Below, piece after piece: positions 17,832 through 26,046 of a stretch of DNA of 64,000 nt. The first letter of the stretch is position 1, and every line of letters begins with the position of its first letter. Position numbers and translations under genes: made by a program. Below the pieces are notes generated by a model. That model saw only the letters and a program-made list of their open reading frames with translations, ran no database searches and was not told where the DNA came from. The stretch comes from Mycolicibacterium aurum (lineage in GTDB: Bacteria; Actinomycetota; Actinomycetes; Mycobacteriales; Mycobacteriaceae). The stretch spans positions 2,356,001 to 2,420,000 of the forward strand of contig LT549889.1 in NCBI GenBank assembly GCA_900078775.1, given 5' to 3'.

Positions 17832-17970
17832 CGGAGTCCTTCATCGAAGTTGTGGTTGCTGGTCGCATCGGCTGCTCGTTCGGCCCGGTTGCGATCGCCC
17901 CTTCCGCACCGTCACGGGTAGCCCCACTCGACCTGGCGGATCGGAGTGAAGCAGCTCACCATTGTAAGAT

Positions 17971-17984
17971 AGTAAATGATTACT
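17971..17984. promoter_or_regulatory. Inverted repeat AGTAA-N4-TTACT between acyl-CoA operon and TetR gene
   Basis: AGTAAATGATTACT is a perfect 5-base inverted repeat with a 4-base spacer, in the 280-base divergent region. The same arms and spacer length recur at 30095-30108 upstream of the mce operon. A related site, AAGTACTCACTTA, lies at 18084-18096, 16 bases before the TetR start. The likely binder is the TetR protein encoded at 18112. Confidence 0.6.
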
Positions 17985-18083
17985 ACGTTGTCGAGATGCT
18001 GTCTGACAAACGCACAATTTGCCCGCCCTCAGCAGGGCAGACCGGCGGTTGATCAGGCGTCAGGCCCCTATACTGCATTGGTG

Positions 18084-18096
18084 AAGTACTCACTTA
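18084..18096. promoter_or_regulatory. Second candidate TetR site next to the regulator gene
   Basis: AAGTACTCACTTA contains the half-sites AGTA and TTA in the same spacing as the AGTAA-N4-TTACT element, with two mismatches at the outer positions. It sits where binding would block expression of the regulator gene itself. Similar sequences occur at 31691-31702 and 31710-31721. Confidence 0.4.
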
Positions 18097-18111
18097 CGAC
18101 TCAGCGCTCTG

Positions 18112-18765
18112 ATGGCCGGTAAGTCCGCTCGGAGTCGCGCGTCCCACTCGAATCCGCAGCCGCGACTCTCCGCCGAGGAGCGCCGGGAACAGATCATCGA
18201 ATCTGCGCGGCGGGTCTTTGAGCAGACCGGCTTCGACGGTGCGCGGACGCGCGATCTGGCGGCCGCCGCCGGCGTGAACGAGGCGCTGCTGTACCGCCAT
18301 TTCGGGTCGAAGGAGGAGTTGTTCGACGCCTCGGTGGCGACACCGCTCGAAGAGGCCGTCGCCAAAGTCGTTGAATCCTCGGGGGCCCCACCCGAGGAGT
18401 TCGATGCCACCGGCACCGTGATGTACGACCGCACCTACCGATTCATCTATGACCTGTTAGGGGTCATGGACGAAATCGGGCCACTGCTGGGTGTGACGAT
18501 GTTCGGGCAGGCCGACCGCGCAGGGCAGTACTTTCGCGACCGGATCGACCCGTCATTGGACCAGATCCAGCGGGTCGTCGAGGCGAACCTTTCAGCATGG
18601 CAGCATGAGGAATTCGACATCGGGCTGATGGTCCGGTTGTCGATGGGCATGACCTGGTTTCTCAGCACCGCCGATCGACTGTGCGGCCGCACCCGCGACC
18701 GAGCCGAGACCGCCACCGCGATCACCTCGATGCTGATGTACGGCGTGGGGAAGGGACCGGCATGA
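18112..18765 (+). CDS. TetR-family transcriptional regulator of the acyl-CoA/mce region
   Basis: This 217-residue protein starts with a basic, Ser-rich tail, then a TetR DNA-binding domain: RREQIIESARRVFEQTGFDG, and RDLAAAAGVNEALLYRHFGSKEEL. The remainder is a helical ligand-binding domain. It is divergent from the acyl-CoA operon, and its stop overlaps the next start as ATGA. Repeats shared between its promoter region and the mce promoter suggest it represses both until an acyl-CoA or lipid ligand appears. No ribosome-binding site is obvious. Confidence 0.87.
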   Translation: MAGKSARSRASHSNPQPRLSAEERREQIIESARRVFEQTGFDGARTRDLAAAAGVNEALLYRHFGSKEELFDASVATPLEEAVAKVVESSGAPPEEFDATGTVMYDRTYRFIYDLLGVMDEIGPLLGVTMFGQADRAGQYFRDRIDPSLDQIQRVVEANLSAWQHEEFDIGLMVRLSMGMTWFLSTADRLCGRTRDRAETATAITSMLMYGVGKGPA

Positions 18766-19070
18766 CAATCAGGCGGACATTGGCGTCGTCCGTAATCGCC
18801 TGCGCGACTGCGGTATCCGCGGTTTGTTGGCTGGCACCGACACGCCCGGCGCACGCCGACGATCAGAGCTACCTGACAAAGCTACGCCAGACCGGCGTTG
18901 TGATACCGCTGCCGGAAGGCAGTCTTGTGCACAGTGGTCACATGGTCTGCTCGTTCCTGCACCGCGGGCTTCGGCCCGAACACCAAGAATCACGCTACTT
19001 TCCGTCGATCGGCACACCAGACATCATCGCGGCCGCACGAACCGAATTGTGCCCCGACGCCCTCGGCTAG
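18762..19070 (+). CDS. Secreted DUF732 protein
   Basis: This 102-residue protein has a signal peptide ending at AHA-D and a DUF732 domain: DDQSYLTKLRQTGV, then HMVCSFLHRG and ARTELCPD, whose two Cys probably form a disulphide. DUF732 proteins are small mycobacterial exported proteins of unknown function. Its ATG overlaps the TetR stop, so both are probably expressed together. It is convergent with the last gene of the mce operon, with a gap of nine bases. Confidence 0.8.
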   Translation: MTIRRTLASSVIACATAVSAVCWLAPTRPAHADDQSYLTKLRQTGVVIPLPEGSLVHSGHMVCSFLHRGLRPEHQESRYFPSIGTPDIIAAARTELCPDALG

Positions 19071-19079
19071 CCGTCGGCC

Positions 19080-19637
19080 TCACCAGTCCGGCACACAAGA
19101 TCCGTAGGCATTGCACACCTGGGATCGACGGTCGTTCCATGCCTTGAACCACGTGCCTTCACCGGTGATGTAGAACTTGTTCGCGCCGTGACCACAGAAT
19201 GTGTTGCCTTCCGGCGTGACCGCACACGTCGTCGACTCAAACGTCACGAAACTGCGCGGTTCCAGTGTCCGCGCGGCCCGGCCGGCGGGGAACTGGATGG
19301 CGGCCGTCCAACCGTGGTGTACCGCGCGATTCCCGTTGTACCAAGCGATGTGATTGTCCCCGGGAGGTGTGCCCGGGATGGCACCGGTGCACCCGAAGCT
19401 TCCCCACACCCAGATCCCGCAGTTGAGTCCGGTCGGGGTCACGAACCAGACGCCCGGACGGTCCGGCAGGAAGAACGCGGCGGGGTCCTGCTCGACGTAC
19501 CACGCGGTGACCTCATCGAGGTCCGGGAATGGACTCGGCGGTGGCTCGGCCAGTGCCGGCAGCGCGGTGACGAGCATCAGCCCGGCCGCGCCTGCGATCG
19601 ATGCCAGCGTGCGGCCCATGGTGGTCATCGTGCTCAT
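19080..19637 (-). CDS. Secreted Cys-containing protein, last gene of the mce operon
   Basis: This 185-residue protein has a signal peptide ending ALA-E and a compact, Trp- and Cys-rich mature part (GLNCGIWVWGSFGCTG, TTCAVTPEGNTFCGHGANK, QVCNAYGSC). Six or more Cys suggest disulphides outside the membrane. I recognise it only as a mycobacterial secreted protein type of unknown role. The ATG at 19637 overlaps the stop of the preceding gene (ATGA), which fixes the start; an upstream extension to 19697 is excluded on that ground. Confidence 0.75.
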   Translation of the reverse strand: MSTMTTMGRTLASIAGAAGLMLVTALPALAEPPPSPFPDLDEVTAWYVEQDPAAFFLPDRPGVWFVTPTGLNCGIWVWGSFGCTGAIPGTPPGDNHIAWYNGNRAVHHGWTAAIQFPAGRAARTLEPRSFVTFESTTCAVTPEGNTFCGHGANKFYITGEGTWFKAWNDRRSQVCNAYGSCVPDW

Positions 19638-20119
19638 GACGTGAATCCCGTACTGCCATAACACGTCGCGTTGCCGATATCGAGGGTGTTCTGGCATCTC
19701 AGGGTATCGCCGATGTAGATCCGGACCGTGACCCAGGTGCCCGGTCGCCAGACTGGCGCTGCGATGCTGCGGCGCCAGTCGGCACGCACCTCCGCGCCAT
19801 CGGTACCCAGGCTACGCGGGTTGGCGATGGGCACCGTCATCCGCCACGGCAGCCCGACGTTCGTCAGGATCCGGCGCGCGGTGCCGTCGAAGTACTCGAT
19901 ATTGTCTGCCACGGCGAGGGAATCGGAGCGCACCTCATAGGTCACGTTCTCCGCGGCATGGGCAACGGGAACCGGCGCGACGCAGGCGGCAACCCCGGCA
20001 ATCGACGCGGCAAGTGCTGAGCGACGAGTCACGTTCTCCGCGGCATGGGCAACGGGAACCGGCGCGACGCAGGCGGCAACCCCGGCAATCGACGCGGCAA
20101 GTGCTGAGCGACGAGTCAT
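19634..20119 (-). CDS. MmpS-like secreted protein with duplicated signal peptide
   Basis: The 161-residue product has a C-terminal domain resembling the periplasmic domain of MmpS proteins (VTYEVRSDS, NIEYFDG, GLPWRMTV, CQNTLDIGNATCYG). No MmpL gene is adjacent. Its N-terminus is two identical 29-residue copies of a signal peptide, TRRSALAASIAGVAACVAPV and on to HAAENV, encoded by an exact 87-base tandem repeat. GGGAGAG precedes the ATG at 20119. A second start, GTG at 20032 preceded by GGAGA, would make a 132-residue form with a single normal signal peptide. Confidence 0.75.
   Translation of the reverse strand: MTRRSALAASIAGVAACVAPVPVAHAAENVTRRSALAASIAGVAACVAPVPVAHAAENVTYEVRSDSLAVADNIEYFDGTARRILTNVGLPWRMTVPIANPRSLGTDGAEVRADWRRSIAAPVWRPGTWVTVRIYIGDTLRCQNTLDIGNATCYGSTGFTS
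19941..20114. repeat. Exact tandem duplication, 2 x 87 bases, in the MmpS-like gene
   Basis: Bases 19941-20027 and 20028-20114 are identical over all 87 positions. The unit is 29 codons, so the frame is kept. It covers the whole signal peptide, its cleavage site and the first mature residues. Complete identity points to a recent event or an assembly artefact. Confidence 0.95.
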
Positions 20120-20159
20120 GTTCTCTCCCAATATCAAATCCGGATTCCGGGGCGACGTC

Positions 20160-20642
20160 CTATGGCGTAGCGAAAACCACTGCCACCAAGTGGTATCCGG
20201 AGCTTGAGTTGTATCGCATGTCCACGCCGAAATCGGTGTACGAGCAGTCGGAGATCTTGTTCAGAGCCTGGCCCTGAAGCAACGCCGCCTTGATCGCACG
20301 CGCCCTGTCCTGTTGCGCTCCCTGCAACAAGTAGGCCTGTGTCCCGTCGTAGCCGAGTGTCTTCAGCCCTGGTAGCGGGTCCGGGATCGAACCGGGTGTG
20401 GTGTCCTTGTTCTGCACCCGGGTGGCGTCCTGGTTGAGGTAATCGTCGGTCATCTGGTTGAAGACCCGCGCAGCCTGCTCGACGGTCGGTTCATACCGCA
20501 TCGGTGCACAGGACGTGCCGGTACGCGCCGCGGCAAAGGCATCGCGCAGGTCGGTCGCCGGCTCGGTGGCCGCCGATGGCGCCAGTGCCAGAGCGCCCAG
20601 CAGAGCCGCGGTGACCGAGAGCCCTCGTCCCCGCAGCGCCAT
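20160..20642 (-). CDS. Secreted mycobacterial protein, possibly CAP-like
   Basis: This protein of about 160 residues has a signal peptide and a mature part beginning LRDAFAAARTGTSCAPMRYE, with FNQMTDDYL, GYDGTQAYLLQGA and DCSYTDFGVDMRYNSSSGY. The pattern resembles short mycobacterial secreted proteins distantly related to the CAP superfamily; two Cys are conserved in that type. ATG at 20642 begins the signal peptide directly; ATG at 20699 would overlap the upstream gene. It is the eleventh gene of the mce operon. Confidence 0.7.
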   Translation of the reverse strand: MALRGRGLSVTAALLGALALAPSAATEPATDLRDAFAAARTGTSCAPMRYEPTVEQAARVFNQMTDDYLNQDATRVQNKDTTPGSIPDPLPGLKTLGYDGTQAYLLQGAQQDRARAIKAALLQGQALNKISDCSYTDFGVDMRYNSSSGYHLVAVVFATP

Positions 20643-20685
20643 CACTCGTGTCCACCCGACCCGGCGGCCGGATCCGGCGCCCACG

Positions 20686-21339
20686 CTAGTCGCACACATG
20701 AGATCGCCCGATGCTGCTGCCCCAGCGTTTGACCCGCTGGACGGACGGACCGGTGAACCAGGCGGGCTGATGTGCCTTGATACCGGCGCTCACATTGGCG
20801 AGATGCTGCCAGAGCAAGTAGAAGCTCTCCCCTTCGTACAGCGGAAAGTAGACATCTCCCACATAGTTTCGGCTCTGGGTCAAGGACTGCACACGCGGCG
20901 CGAGAAAGGCCACCGACTGGTCGATGTTGGCGGTGACGATGTCGACCTGACGCTGAATGTCGCCGATGCTGTAGTCCCAATCGCTGCCCGCACCTGTGAT
21001 GATGCCGGGACCGTTGGGCGTGATTCGATTGAACTGCACTCTGTCGATCTGGTTGCGCAGCGTCTCGTACTGGGCCGTGTACCACTGGCACATCTCGCGC
21101 TGCGCGGTGATATCGGCATCGGTGACACTTGCCCGGGTCTGGTCGAAGGGGAACGGGAACTTGGGTTGCCAGTCCGAGGGCGTCGGAACCACAACGGGCA
21201 GTGGCGCAATGAGTTCGCCATCGGGCAGCGGGTCAGCGGCCGACACCGATCCGGTCGCAATCGCCGCTGCGGTCAGCACAACGGCGGAGACGGCCGGCAC
21301 GAGCACCGCCTTCAGCAGACCAGAAACTCTGCGGGACAT
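20686..21339 (-). CDS. Secreted protein of the mce operon
   Basis: This 217-residue protein has an N-terminal hydrophobic signal segment ending near VSA-A. A Pro-rich linker follows, then a helical region with several Gln/Asn-rich segments (QREMCQWYTAQYETLRNQID). AGAGGAGAG precedes the start codon. I do not recognise a named domain. It lies 30 bases after the Mce-associated membrane protein gene on the same strand, so a periplasmic role with the Mce complex is likely but unproven. Confidence 0.7.
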   Translation of the reverse strand: MSRRVSGLLKAVLVPAVSAVVLTAAAIATGSVSAADPLPDGELIAPLPVVVPTPSDWQPKFPFPFDQTRASVTDADITAQREMCQWYTAQYETLRNQIDRVQFNRITPNGPGIITGAGSDWDYSIGDIQRQVDIVTANIDQSVAFLAPRVQSLTQSRNYVGDVYFPLYEGESFYLLWQHLANVSAGIKAHQPAWFTGPSVQRVKRWGSSIGRSHVCD

Positions 21340-21369
21340 CGACTCTCCTCTCGCGTTACTCAGTCCGGC

Positions 21370-22008
21370 CTACTTGGGTTGCATCACGGAACCGATTCCG
21401 CCGACATCACTGATCTGCCAGTCCTGATTACTGTCGATGGTGACGCTGTAGGTCGCCGTGGACTGGAGCGGTTCGGGCCCTTGCACCGTCTTGGTCAGGA
21501 CGCTGACGAAACAGTCGACGACATAGATACCACCGTCGTCGGAGCGAACCTTCGCCGCAAGCGGAGTCGCCGTCGAGTTCCATTGCAGCGGAACCAGAAT
21601 CTGCTCCATCTCCAGACCCGCCTTGGTAAGCCTATCGGTCAGTTCCGGACTGGTGCCGGCGACGAGCTTCGTCTTCCATGAGTTCAGGTCGCCGGCGTCG
21701 ATCTGCGCGGCGTTCACCGCATAGTCCAGCGCGATGTTCTCGGCTCGCGCATAGTCCTGGAATCGCCTGTCCTGGGCGTCGAGCGAGTTCTGCGCTCCCA
21801 GGTACAGCCAGCCCAGGACGCCGACCGCACAGACCAGGCCCGCGATCACCAGACCGGTGACCAGGCCACGCACCGAGATGGACAGCTGCCGTGACGAATT
21901 CGACTTCTCCGGCTTGCCTTGCCGCACGTCGGCGGCACCCTCGGATGCATCCCCGTCCTTTTCCTCCACGACCTTTTCCTCGACGTCGGTGTTTTCCGGT
22001 GTCGTCAT
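21370..22008 (-). CDS. Mce-associated membrane protein (Mam type)
   Basis: This 212-residue protein has a Glu/Asp-rich cytoplasmic N-terminus (about 45 residues), one transmembrane helix (about residues 48-72) and an extracytoplasmic domain ending YSVTIDSNQDWQISDVGG. That layout is typical of Mam proteins, which are encoded at the end of mce operons and stabilise the Mce complex. The gene starts 18 bases downstream of mceF. Confidence 0.85.
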   Translation of the reverse strand: MTTPENTDVEEKVVEEKDGDASEGAADVRQGKPEKSNSSRQLSISVRGLVTGLVIAGLVCAVGVLGWLYLGAQNSLDAQDRRFQDYARAENIALDYAVNAAQIDAGDLNSWKTKLVAGTSPELTDRLTKAGLEMEQILVPLQWNSTATPLAAKVRSDDGGIYVVDCFVSVLTKTVQGPEPLQSTATYSVTIDSNQDWQISDVGGIGSVMQPK

Positions 22009-22026
22009 CGCGTCATCTCCTGATCT

Positions 22027-22980
22027 CTAGTTCCCCGGCACCTGGACGTGCAGGTTGATGGCGCCGTCGGCCAGCACGCTGGCCAGCACATTGGCCAGCA
22101 TCTGACCGGTATCGAAGTTCAACAGTGAACCGGCGATACCTTTCACATGCGGCAAGAAATTGTCACCGATCACCCCGAAGTCCGCACCATGGTCATCCAG
22201 CAGCTTCTGGATCCGCGCCAGGAACGCATTGAACTTCACCAACGGTTCTGGTGCGCCGATGGCAATCAGCGGCGGGAAGGTACTGAAGAGTTCGCGCAGC
22301 TTCGGGCTGTAGTCGTTGACCTGCACGCTCAGGTTCGCCAGCACCGGGCCCACCCAGTCGGCGTTGGCCAGCAACGTCTGGAAGTTGTCCAGCAGCAGAC
22401 TGCCCCGGCCGTTCATGTCGGCGACCGTGTTTCGTAGCAGCCTGCTGGTGCGGGACAGATTGGGCAGCACCGCGTTGGCATCCGGCAGCGCGGTGTCGAC
22501 CTCGGCGACGATCCGTTCCAGCGCACCGGCGTCAAGTTGGTCGAGCACCCGCACCACGCTGGTTGCCAACTCCGAGATCGACGGGGGCTGCGTCACTTCC
22601 TGCTGCGTGATGTGGTGCCCGTTCGTGAGTACCGGACCACCCACGGAACGTGGAACCAAGCTGATGTACGACTCCCCGAGGGCCGAGAGGTTCTCCAACC
22701 GGACATCGCTGTCGACCGGGATCGCCGGCCCGTCGTCGATGTAGAAACCGACGGAGGCGCCGTCCACGGTCGAGGTGATGTGGCTTACCCGACCGACCGG
22801 GACGCCGCGCAGCAGCACCTTGGAATTAACGGCCAGGCCGTTGACATCGGCCACCGTCATCGACAGATCGGTACGCTCCGCCGGCAGGCCGACTCGCACA
22901 CCCAAGGCAGCTATATAGCTCAGCCCGAAGGCGATCATCACGCCGAAGGCAAGGAACGAAATGATATGCCGCAGTCTCAT
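22027..22980 (-). CDS. MCE family protein, position F
   Basis: This 317-residue protein has an N-terminal transmembrane segment, an MCE domain (ADVNGLAVNSKVLLRGVPVGRV, with ALGESYISLVPRS) and a long helical tail. Mce proteins form hexameric tunnels that carry lipids through the periplasm to YrbE permeases. The ATG at 22980 overlaps the mceE stop as ATGA; the longer frame reaching 23373 lies inside mceE and was rejected. It is the last of six mce genes. Confidence 0.92.
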   Translation of the reverse strand: MRLRHIISFLAFGVMIAFGLSYIAALGVRVGLPAERTDLSMTVADVNGLAVNSKVLLRGVPVGRVSHITSTVDGASVGFYIDDGPAIPVDSDVRLENLSALGESYISLVPRSVGGPVLTNGHHITQQEVTQPPSISELATSVVRVLDQLDAGALERIVAEVDTALPDANAVLPNLSRTSRLLRNTVADMNGRGSLLLDNFQTLLANADWVGPVLANLSVQVNDYSPKLRELFSTFPPLIAIGAPEPLVKFNAFLARIQKLLDDHGADFGVIGDNFLPHVKGIAGSLLNFDTGQMLANVLASVLADGAINLHVQVPGN

Positions 22981-23981
22981 GGGGCCGCTCCGATGATCCT
23001 GAGTACGTCCTGCACATTGCCGGACAGTTCCCGTCCGTCCGGTCCGACGATGGAGGTGATGTTCATGGCCGGGTACCTGTCCTGCGGCAGGAAGTCTTCG
23101 TAGAACAGCCGCCGCCATGCCGGTAGCTCCGCCTCGAAGACCTGCTTGTCCCGTTGCATCGCGCCGGTGGCATCGGCGACCGATTCCAGCAGTGGCAGCA
23201 GCCAGTACCCGTTCGCGTAGATGCTGCCCACCGACGGGAGCAGTTTCCCGACGTACCCGGCGTTCACGGTCAGGCGGTCGAACCCGGTCATCCCCCGCTC
23301 CGAGAACCAGTTCTGGAACGTCGGGATGCGCTGGGCCATCACGTCGGCTGTTCCGGAAACTCCGTTGAGCCACTGGTCCACCGTCTCGATCCCGTTGGAC
23401 AGGTCGGTGAGATCAGTGGATACCCGCGCCGCGATCTCTCTAGCGGCGTCGCCCTGGGGGGTCACCCGGTTGATCCCGATGATCGTGTCCTGAACGCGCT
23501 GGATCGAACCGCTGGTGACGAAGGTGGCCAGACTGGCGATGGTGTCCTCGACTTGCGGCGGTGAATCCGTCTGTGCCAGTGGGATCGTGCCGCCGGCAGC
23601 AAGGGCCGGCGGCACGGGCCGACCGGACTCGGGACGGGCGAGGGCGACATAGATGTCACCGAGCACCGTCGCCTGTTGCAGTGACGCGTGGATGTCGGTC
23701 GGCACCTTCACGGCGGGATCGAGGCGGGCAGTGACGTCGACACGATCGCTACGCAGCGTCACGTCGGTGACGACTCCCACCGTCGTACCGTCGAGCACCA
23801 CCTTCGCGCGGTCCGGCAGATTGAGCACGCTCGCGAATTCGATGACGATGTCGCTTCCGCCATTGTACGAATTCCCCGGCTGCGGCAGCTCGTCGATGCT
23901 GAGGTTGGCGCATGCGGAAACCCCGGTCATGGCGGCGCCGAGCGCGGCGCACAGGGCCGCCAGCCGCAAGCGCTGTTTCAT
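22977..23981 (-). CDS. MCE family lipoprotein, position E
   Basis: This 334-residue MCE protein has a lipoprotein signal ending VSAC near residue 24, as is normal for MceE. The MCE domain follows (FASVLNLPDRAKVVLDGTTVGVV and QQATVLGDIYVALARP), then the helical region. The lipid anchor probably fixes the Mce hexamer at a membrane. It overlaps both neighbours by 4 bases. Confidence 0.92.
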   Translation of the reverse strand: MKQRLRLAALCAALGAAMTGVSACANLSIDELPQPGNSYNGGSDIVIEFASVLNLPDRAKVVLDGTTVGVVTDVTLRSDRVDVTARLDPAVKVPTDIHASLQQATVLGDIYVALARPESGRPVPPALAAGGTIPLAQTDSPPQVEDTIASLATFVTSGSIQRVQDTIIGINRVTPQGDAAREIAARVSTDLTDLSNGIETVDQWLNGVSGTADVMAQRIPTFQNWFSERGMTGFDRLTVNAGYVGKLLPSVGSIYANGYWLLPLLESVADATGAMQRDKQVFEAELPAWRRLFYEDFLPQDRYPAMNITSIVGPDGRELSGNVQDVLRIIGAAP

Positions 23982-25087
23982 CGGCGGGCCGCCTCGGTGA
24001 GCACGTACTGCAGCAGCGCCACGTCGACCGCGTAGGGCTGCCCCTGCACATTGGCGCAGCTACCGGGCATCGACGCGTTCATGAGGTTGCAGGTCAGGAC
24101 GCCGTCCGGCGTGCGGATCCGGTACAGCGGCGGGCGGTAGCGCAGACTGGTGATCGGCCGATCGTTGAGGTGGTTGGCCAGCGTATTGACCCACCACGGA
24201 ACCGGATTCAGCAGATTCGCTGTCCGAGGGGCATGCTCGCTCAGCTTGCGCACCGCGACTCCGACGGCGTCGAGGGTGAACTGGATCTCCTCCCCGAGGT
24301 TGACTTCCAGATCTTCGACCAGCGGGGTCACCCACGTGACACCTTCGACGATCCGCCGGCCGCCCTCGGATGCCTCTTGGATATGCGGCATCGTCTGCAC
24401 CGCGTCGTACATGGCTTCCTTCAACGGGCCGCGGATGTCCTTGAGCGTCGAGGTCAGCTGCCCGAGATTGGTGATGATCGACCCGATGTCGTCGATCGTC
24501 TGATCAGGGTTGTCCAGGACAGCCGACGTGGTGGTCAGCAGTGTGTTGGCGGCGGCACCGTTGGCATTCAATGCCTGGTCGATCCCGCTGACCGCATCGC
24601 CGACGTTCGTCGAGCCTTGCGGGTTGAGCGTGTTGACGAATGTGGTCGCCGAGCCGATCACTTCGGACAGGCTCTTGGGGGTGGCCGTCCGGCTCAAGGG
24701 CACACATTCCTCGGATCGCAGTTGTGCCCCGGCGTCATAGTTTCCTACCAGTTCCAGCGAGCGGTCGGCGAGGATCGACGTCGACCGGATGATCGCCTTG
24801 ACGTCCGCAGGCAATTGCCGCTGCTCGGTCAGCGTGAAATCCACCCGTACATCCAGAGGGCCGGGGGTGATGTCCTGCACCGTCCCGATCGGGTATCCCA
24901 TCTGGGTAACCGGATTGCCGACGTAGAGACCGACGCTGTCCGAAAGGATGGCGCAGTAGACCGCGCTCTGCGTCCTGCCGCGGGTGTCCGGCTGCTCAGC
25001 GCATGAGCCGCCGAATGCCACCACCGAGGTGGCCGCGAGCGCGATGGTCGCCACCCTGCGGCCTCGGCGCCGCACCGTTTCCGCCAT
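23978..25087 (-). CDS. MCE family protein, position D
   Basis: This 369-residue MCE protein has a basic N-terminus, a hydrophobic signal segment, an MCE domain (ILSDSVGLYVGNPVTQMGYP, then STSILADRSLELVGNY) and a long C-terminal helical part rich in Asn and Leu. A Cys at the end of the hydrophobic segment (GGSC) is not a good lipobox. Its ATG overlaps the mceC stop by one base (TGATG). Confidence 0.9.
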   Translation of the reverse strand: MAETVRRRGRRVATIALAATSVVAFGGSCAEQPDTRGRTQSAVYCAILSDSVGLYVGNPVTQMGYPIGTVQDITPGPLDVRVDFTLTEQRQLPADVKAIIRSTSILADRSLELVGNYDAGAQLRSEECVPLSRTATPKSLSEVIGSATTFVNTLNPQGSTNVGDAVSGIDQALNANGAAANTLLTTTSAVLDNPDQTIDDIGSIITNLGQLTSTLKDIRGPLKEAMYDAVQTMPHIQEASEGGRRIVEGVTWVTPLVEDLEVNLGEEIQFTLDAVGVAVRKLSEHAPRTANLLNPVPWWVNTLANHLNDRPITSLRYRPPLYRIRTPDGVLTCNLMNASMPGSCANVQGQPYAVDVALLQYVLTEAARR

Positions 25088-26046
25088 CAGCAGCTACCTC
25101 CCGGAATCGGCATACACACGTCGGTTGCCAGGAACTCCGGGGGTGCCGTCTCGGCATCGAGGACCCGCTCGATCTTCCGGCGGATCAACCGCAGTCCCCG
25201 GACCACGGCCCCGTTGCGTTCCACCCAGTACCGTGCCGTTTCCTGGTAGTGGCGGACCTTCTCCAGGAAATCGTCCCGATTGTTCTGATACAGCAGGCCG
25301 ACCGGCGCCAGGGCATCGAAGACACCGGCTATGCCCTGGAGCGAGCTGGCGAACCGCTCCCCGTAGAGCACCAGGGTCTGTTCGATGATCGATGCCTTGC
25401 GGACCAGTTCCCGCAGACCGTCACTGAAGTTACTCAGCGCCAGGATGTACTCATCAGACAGGTTGAGTATCGCCGATACCTGGCCGCGCTGTTTGTCCAC
25501 GGTGGCCATGATGCTGTTGCCGGCATCGATCATCGCCGACAGTGCGTCGATATTGTCTCCCTTGAGCGCACCCTGCAACTGGTCCAGCGACTGGTTGACC
25601 GGAGTGGCGTCGATGTTCTCGGTGATCTTGCGTGAGTCGGCCAGCGTCTGCATCAAGTTGTAGGGCATCGTCACACGCTCGAGAGGTACGGGATTGTCCC
25701 CCAGCGGAATATCGCCGAGGGAGGTCACGTCGACGTAGTAGCCGCCGACGACCGTCAGCATGCGCACCTGGATCTGGGACCGATCCCCGACGAAGGCCTC
25801 GTCCTCGACCTGGGCGCGCACCCGCACCTGGTCTTTCTCCAGCGTCAGGTCCTTGATCTTGCCAACGGTGATACCCGCGATGCGGACTTGGTCGCCGGGC
25901 CGGATGGACGCCGAGTCCTCGGTGTAGAAGGTGACCAGCTTCTCCCCCGGCGGGCTGATGTAGAGCATCGCCACGACAAGTGCAACCACCGTCGCGAAAG
26001 CCATTGCGCCGATGCCCCACAGCGTCGGGCTACGGAGTAGTTTCAT
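25087..26046 (-). CDS. MCE family protein, position C
   Basis: This 319-residue protein has one N-terminal transmembrane helix, then an MCE domain with the family stretch TEDSASIRPGDQVRIAGITV and the MLTVVGGYYVDVTSLGD pore-loop region, followed by helices. The start at 26046 overlaps the mceB stop as ATGA; a frame extending to 26166 is an artefact. The C-terminus contains two Cys (VCMPIPGGSC). Confidence 0.9.
   Translation of the reverse strand: MKLLRSPTLWGIGAMAFATVVALVVAMLYISPPGEKLVTFYTEDSASIRPGDQVRIAGITVGKIKDLTLEKDQVRVRAQVEDEAFVGDRSQIQVRMLTVVGGYYVDVTSLGDIPLGDNPVPLERVTMPYNLMQTLADSRKITENIDATPVNQSLDQLQGALKGDNIDALSAMIDAGNSIMATVDKQRGQVSAILNLSDEYILALSNFSDGLRELVRKASIIEQTLVLYGERFASSLQGIAGVFDALAPVGLLYQNNRDDFLEKVRHYQETARYWVERNGAVVRGLRLIRRKIERVLDAETAPPEFLATDVCMPIPGGSC

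Noticed and set aside
24988..25087. MceD read as a lipoprotein
   Set aside because: The Cys after the hydrophobic segment is preceded by Gly-Gly-Ser, a poor lipobox. MceE, with VSAC, is the convincing lipoprotein.
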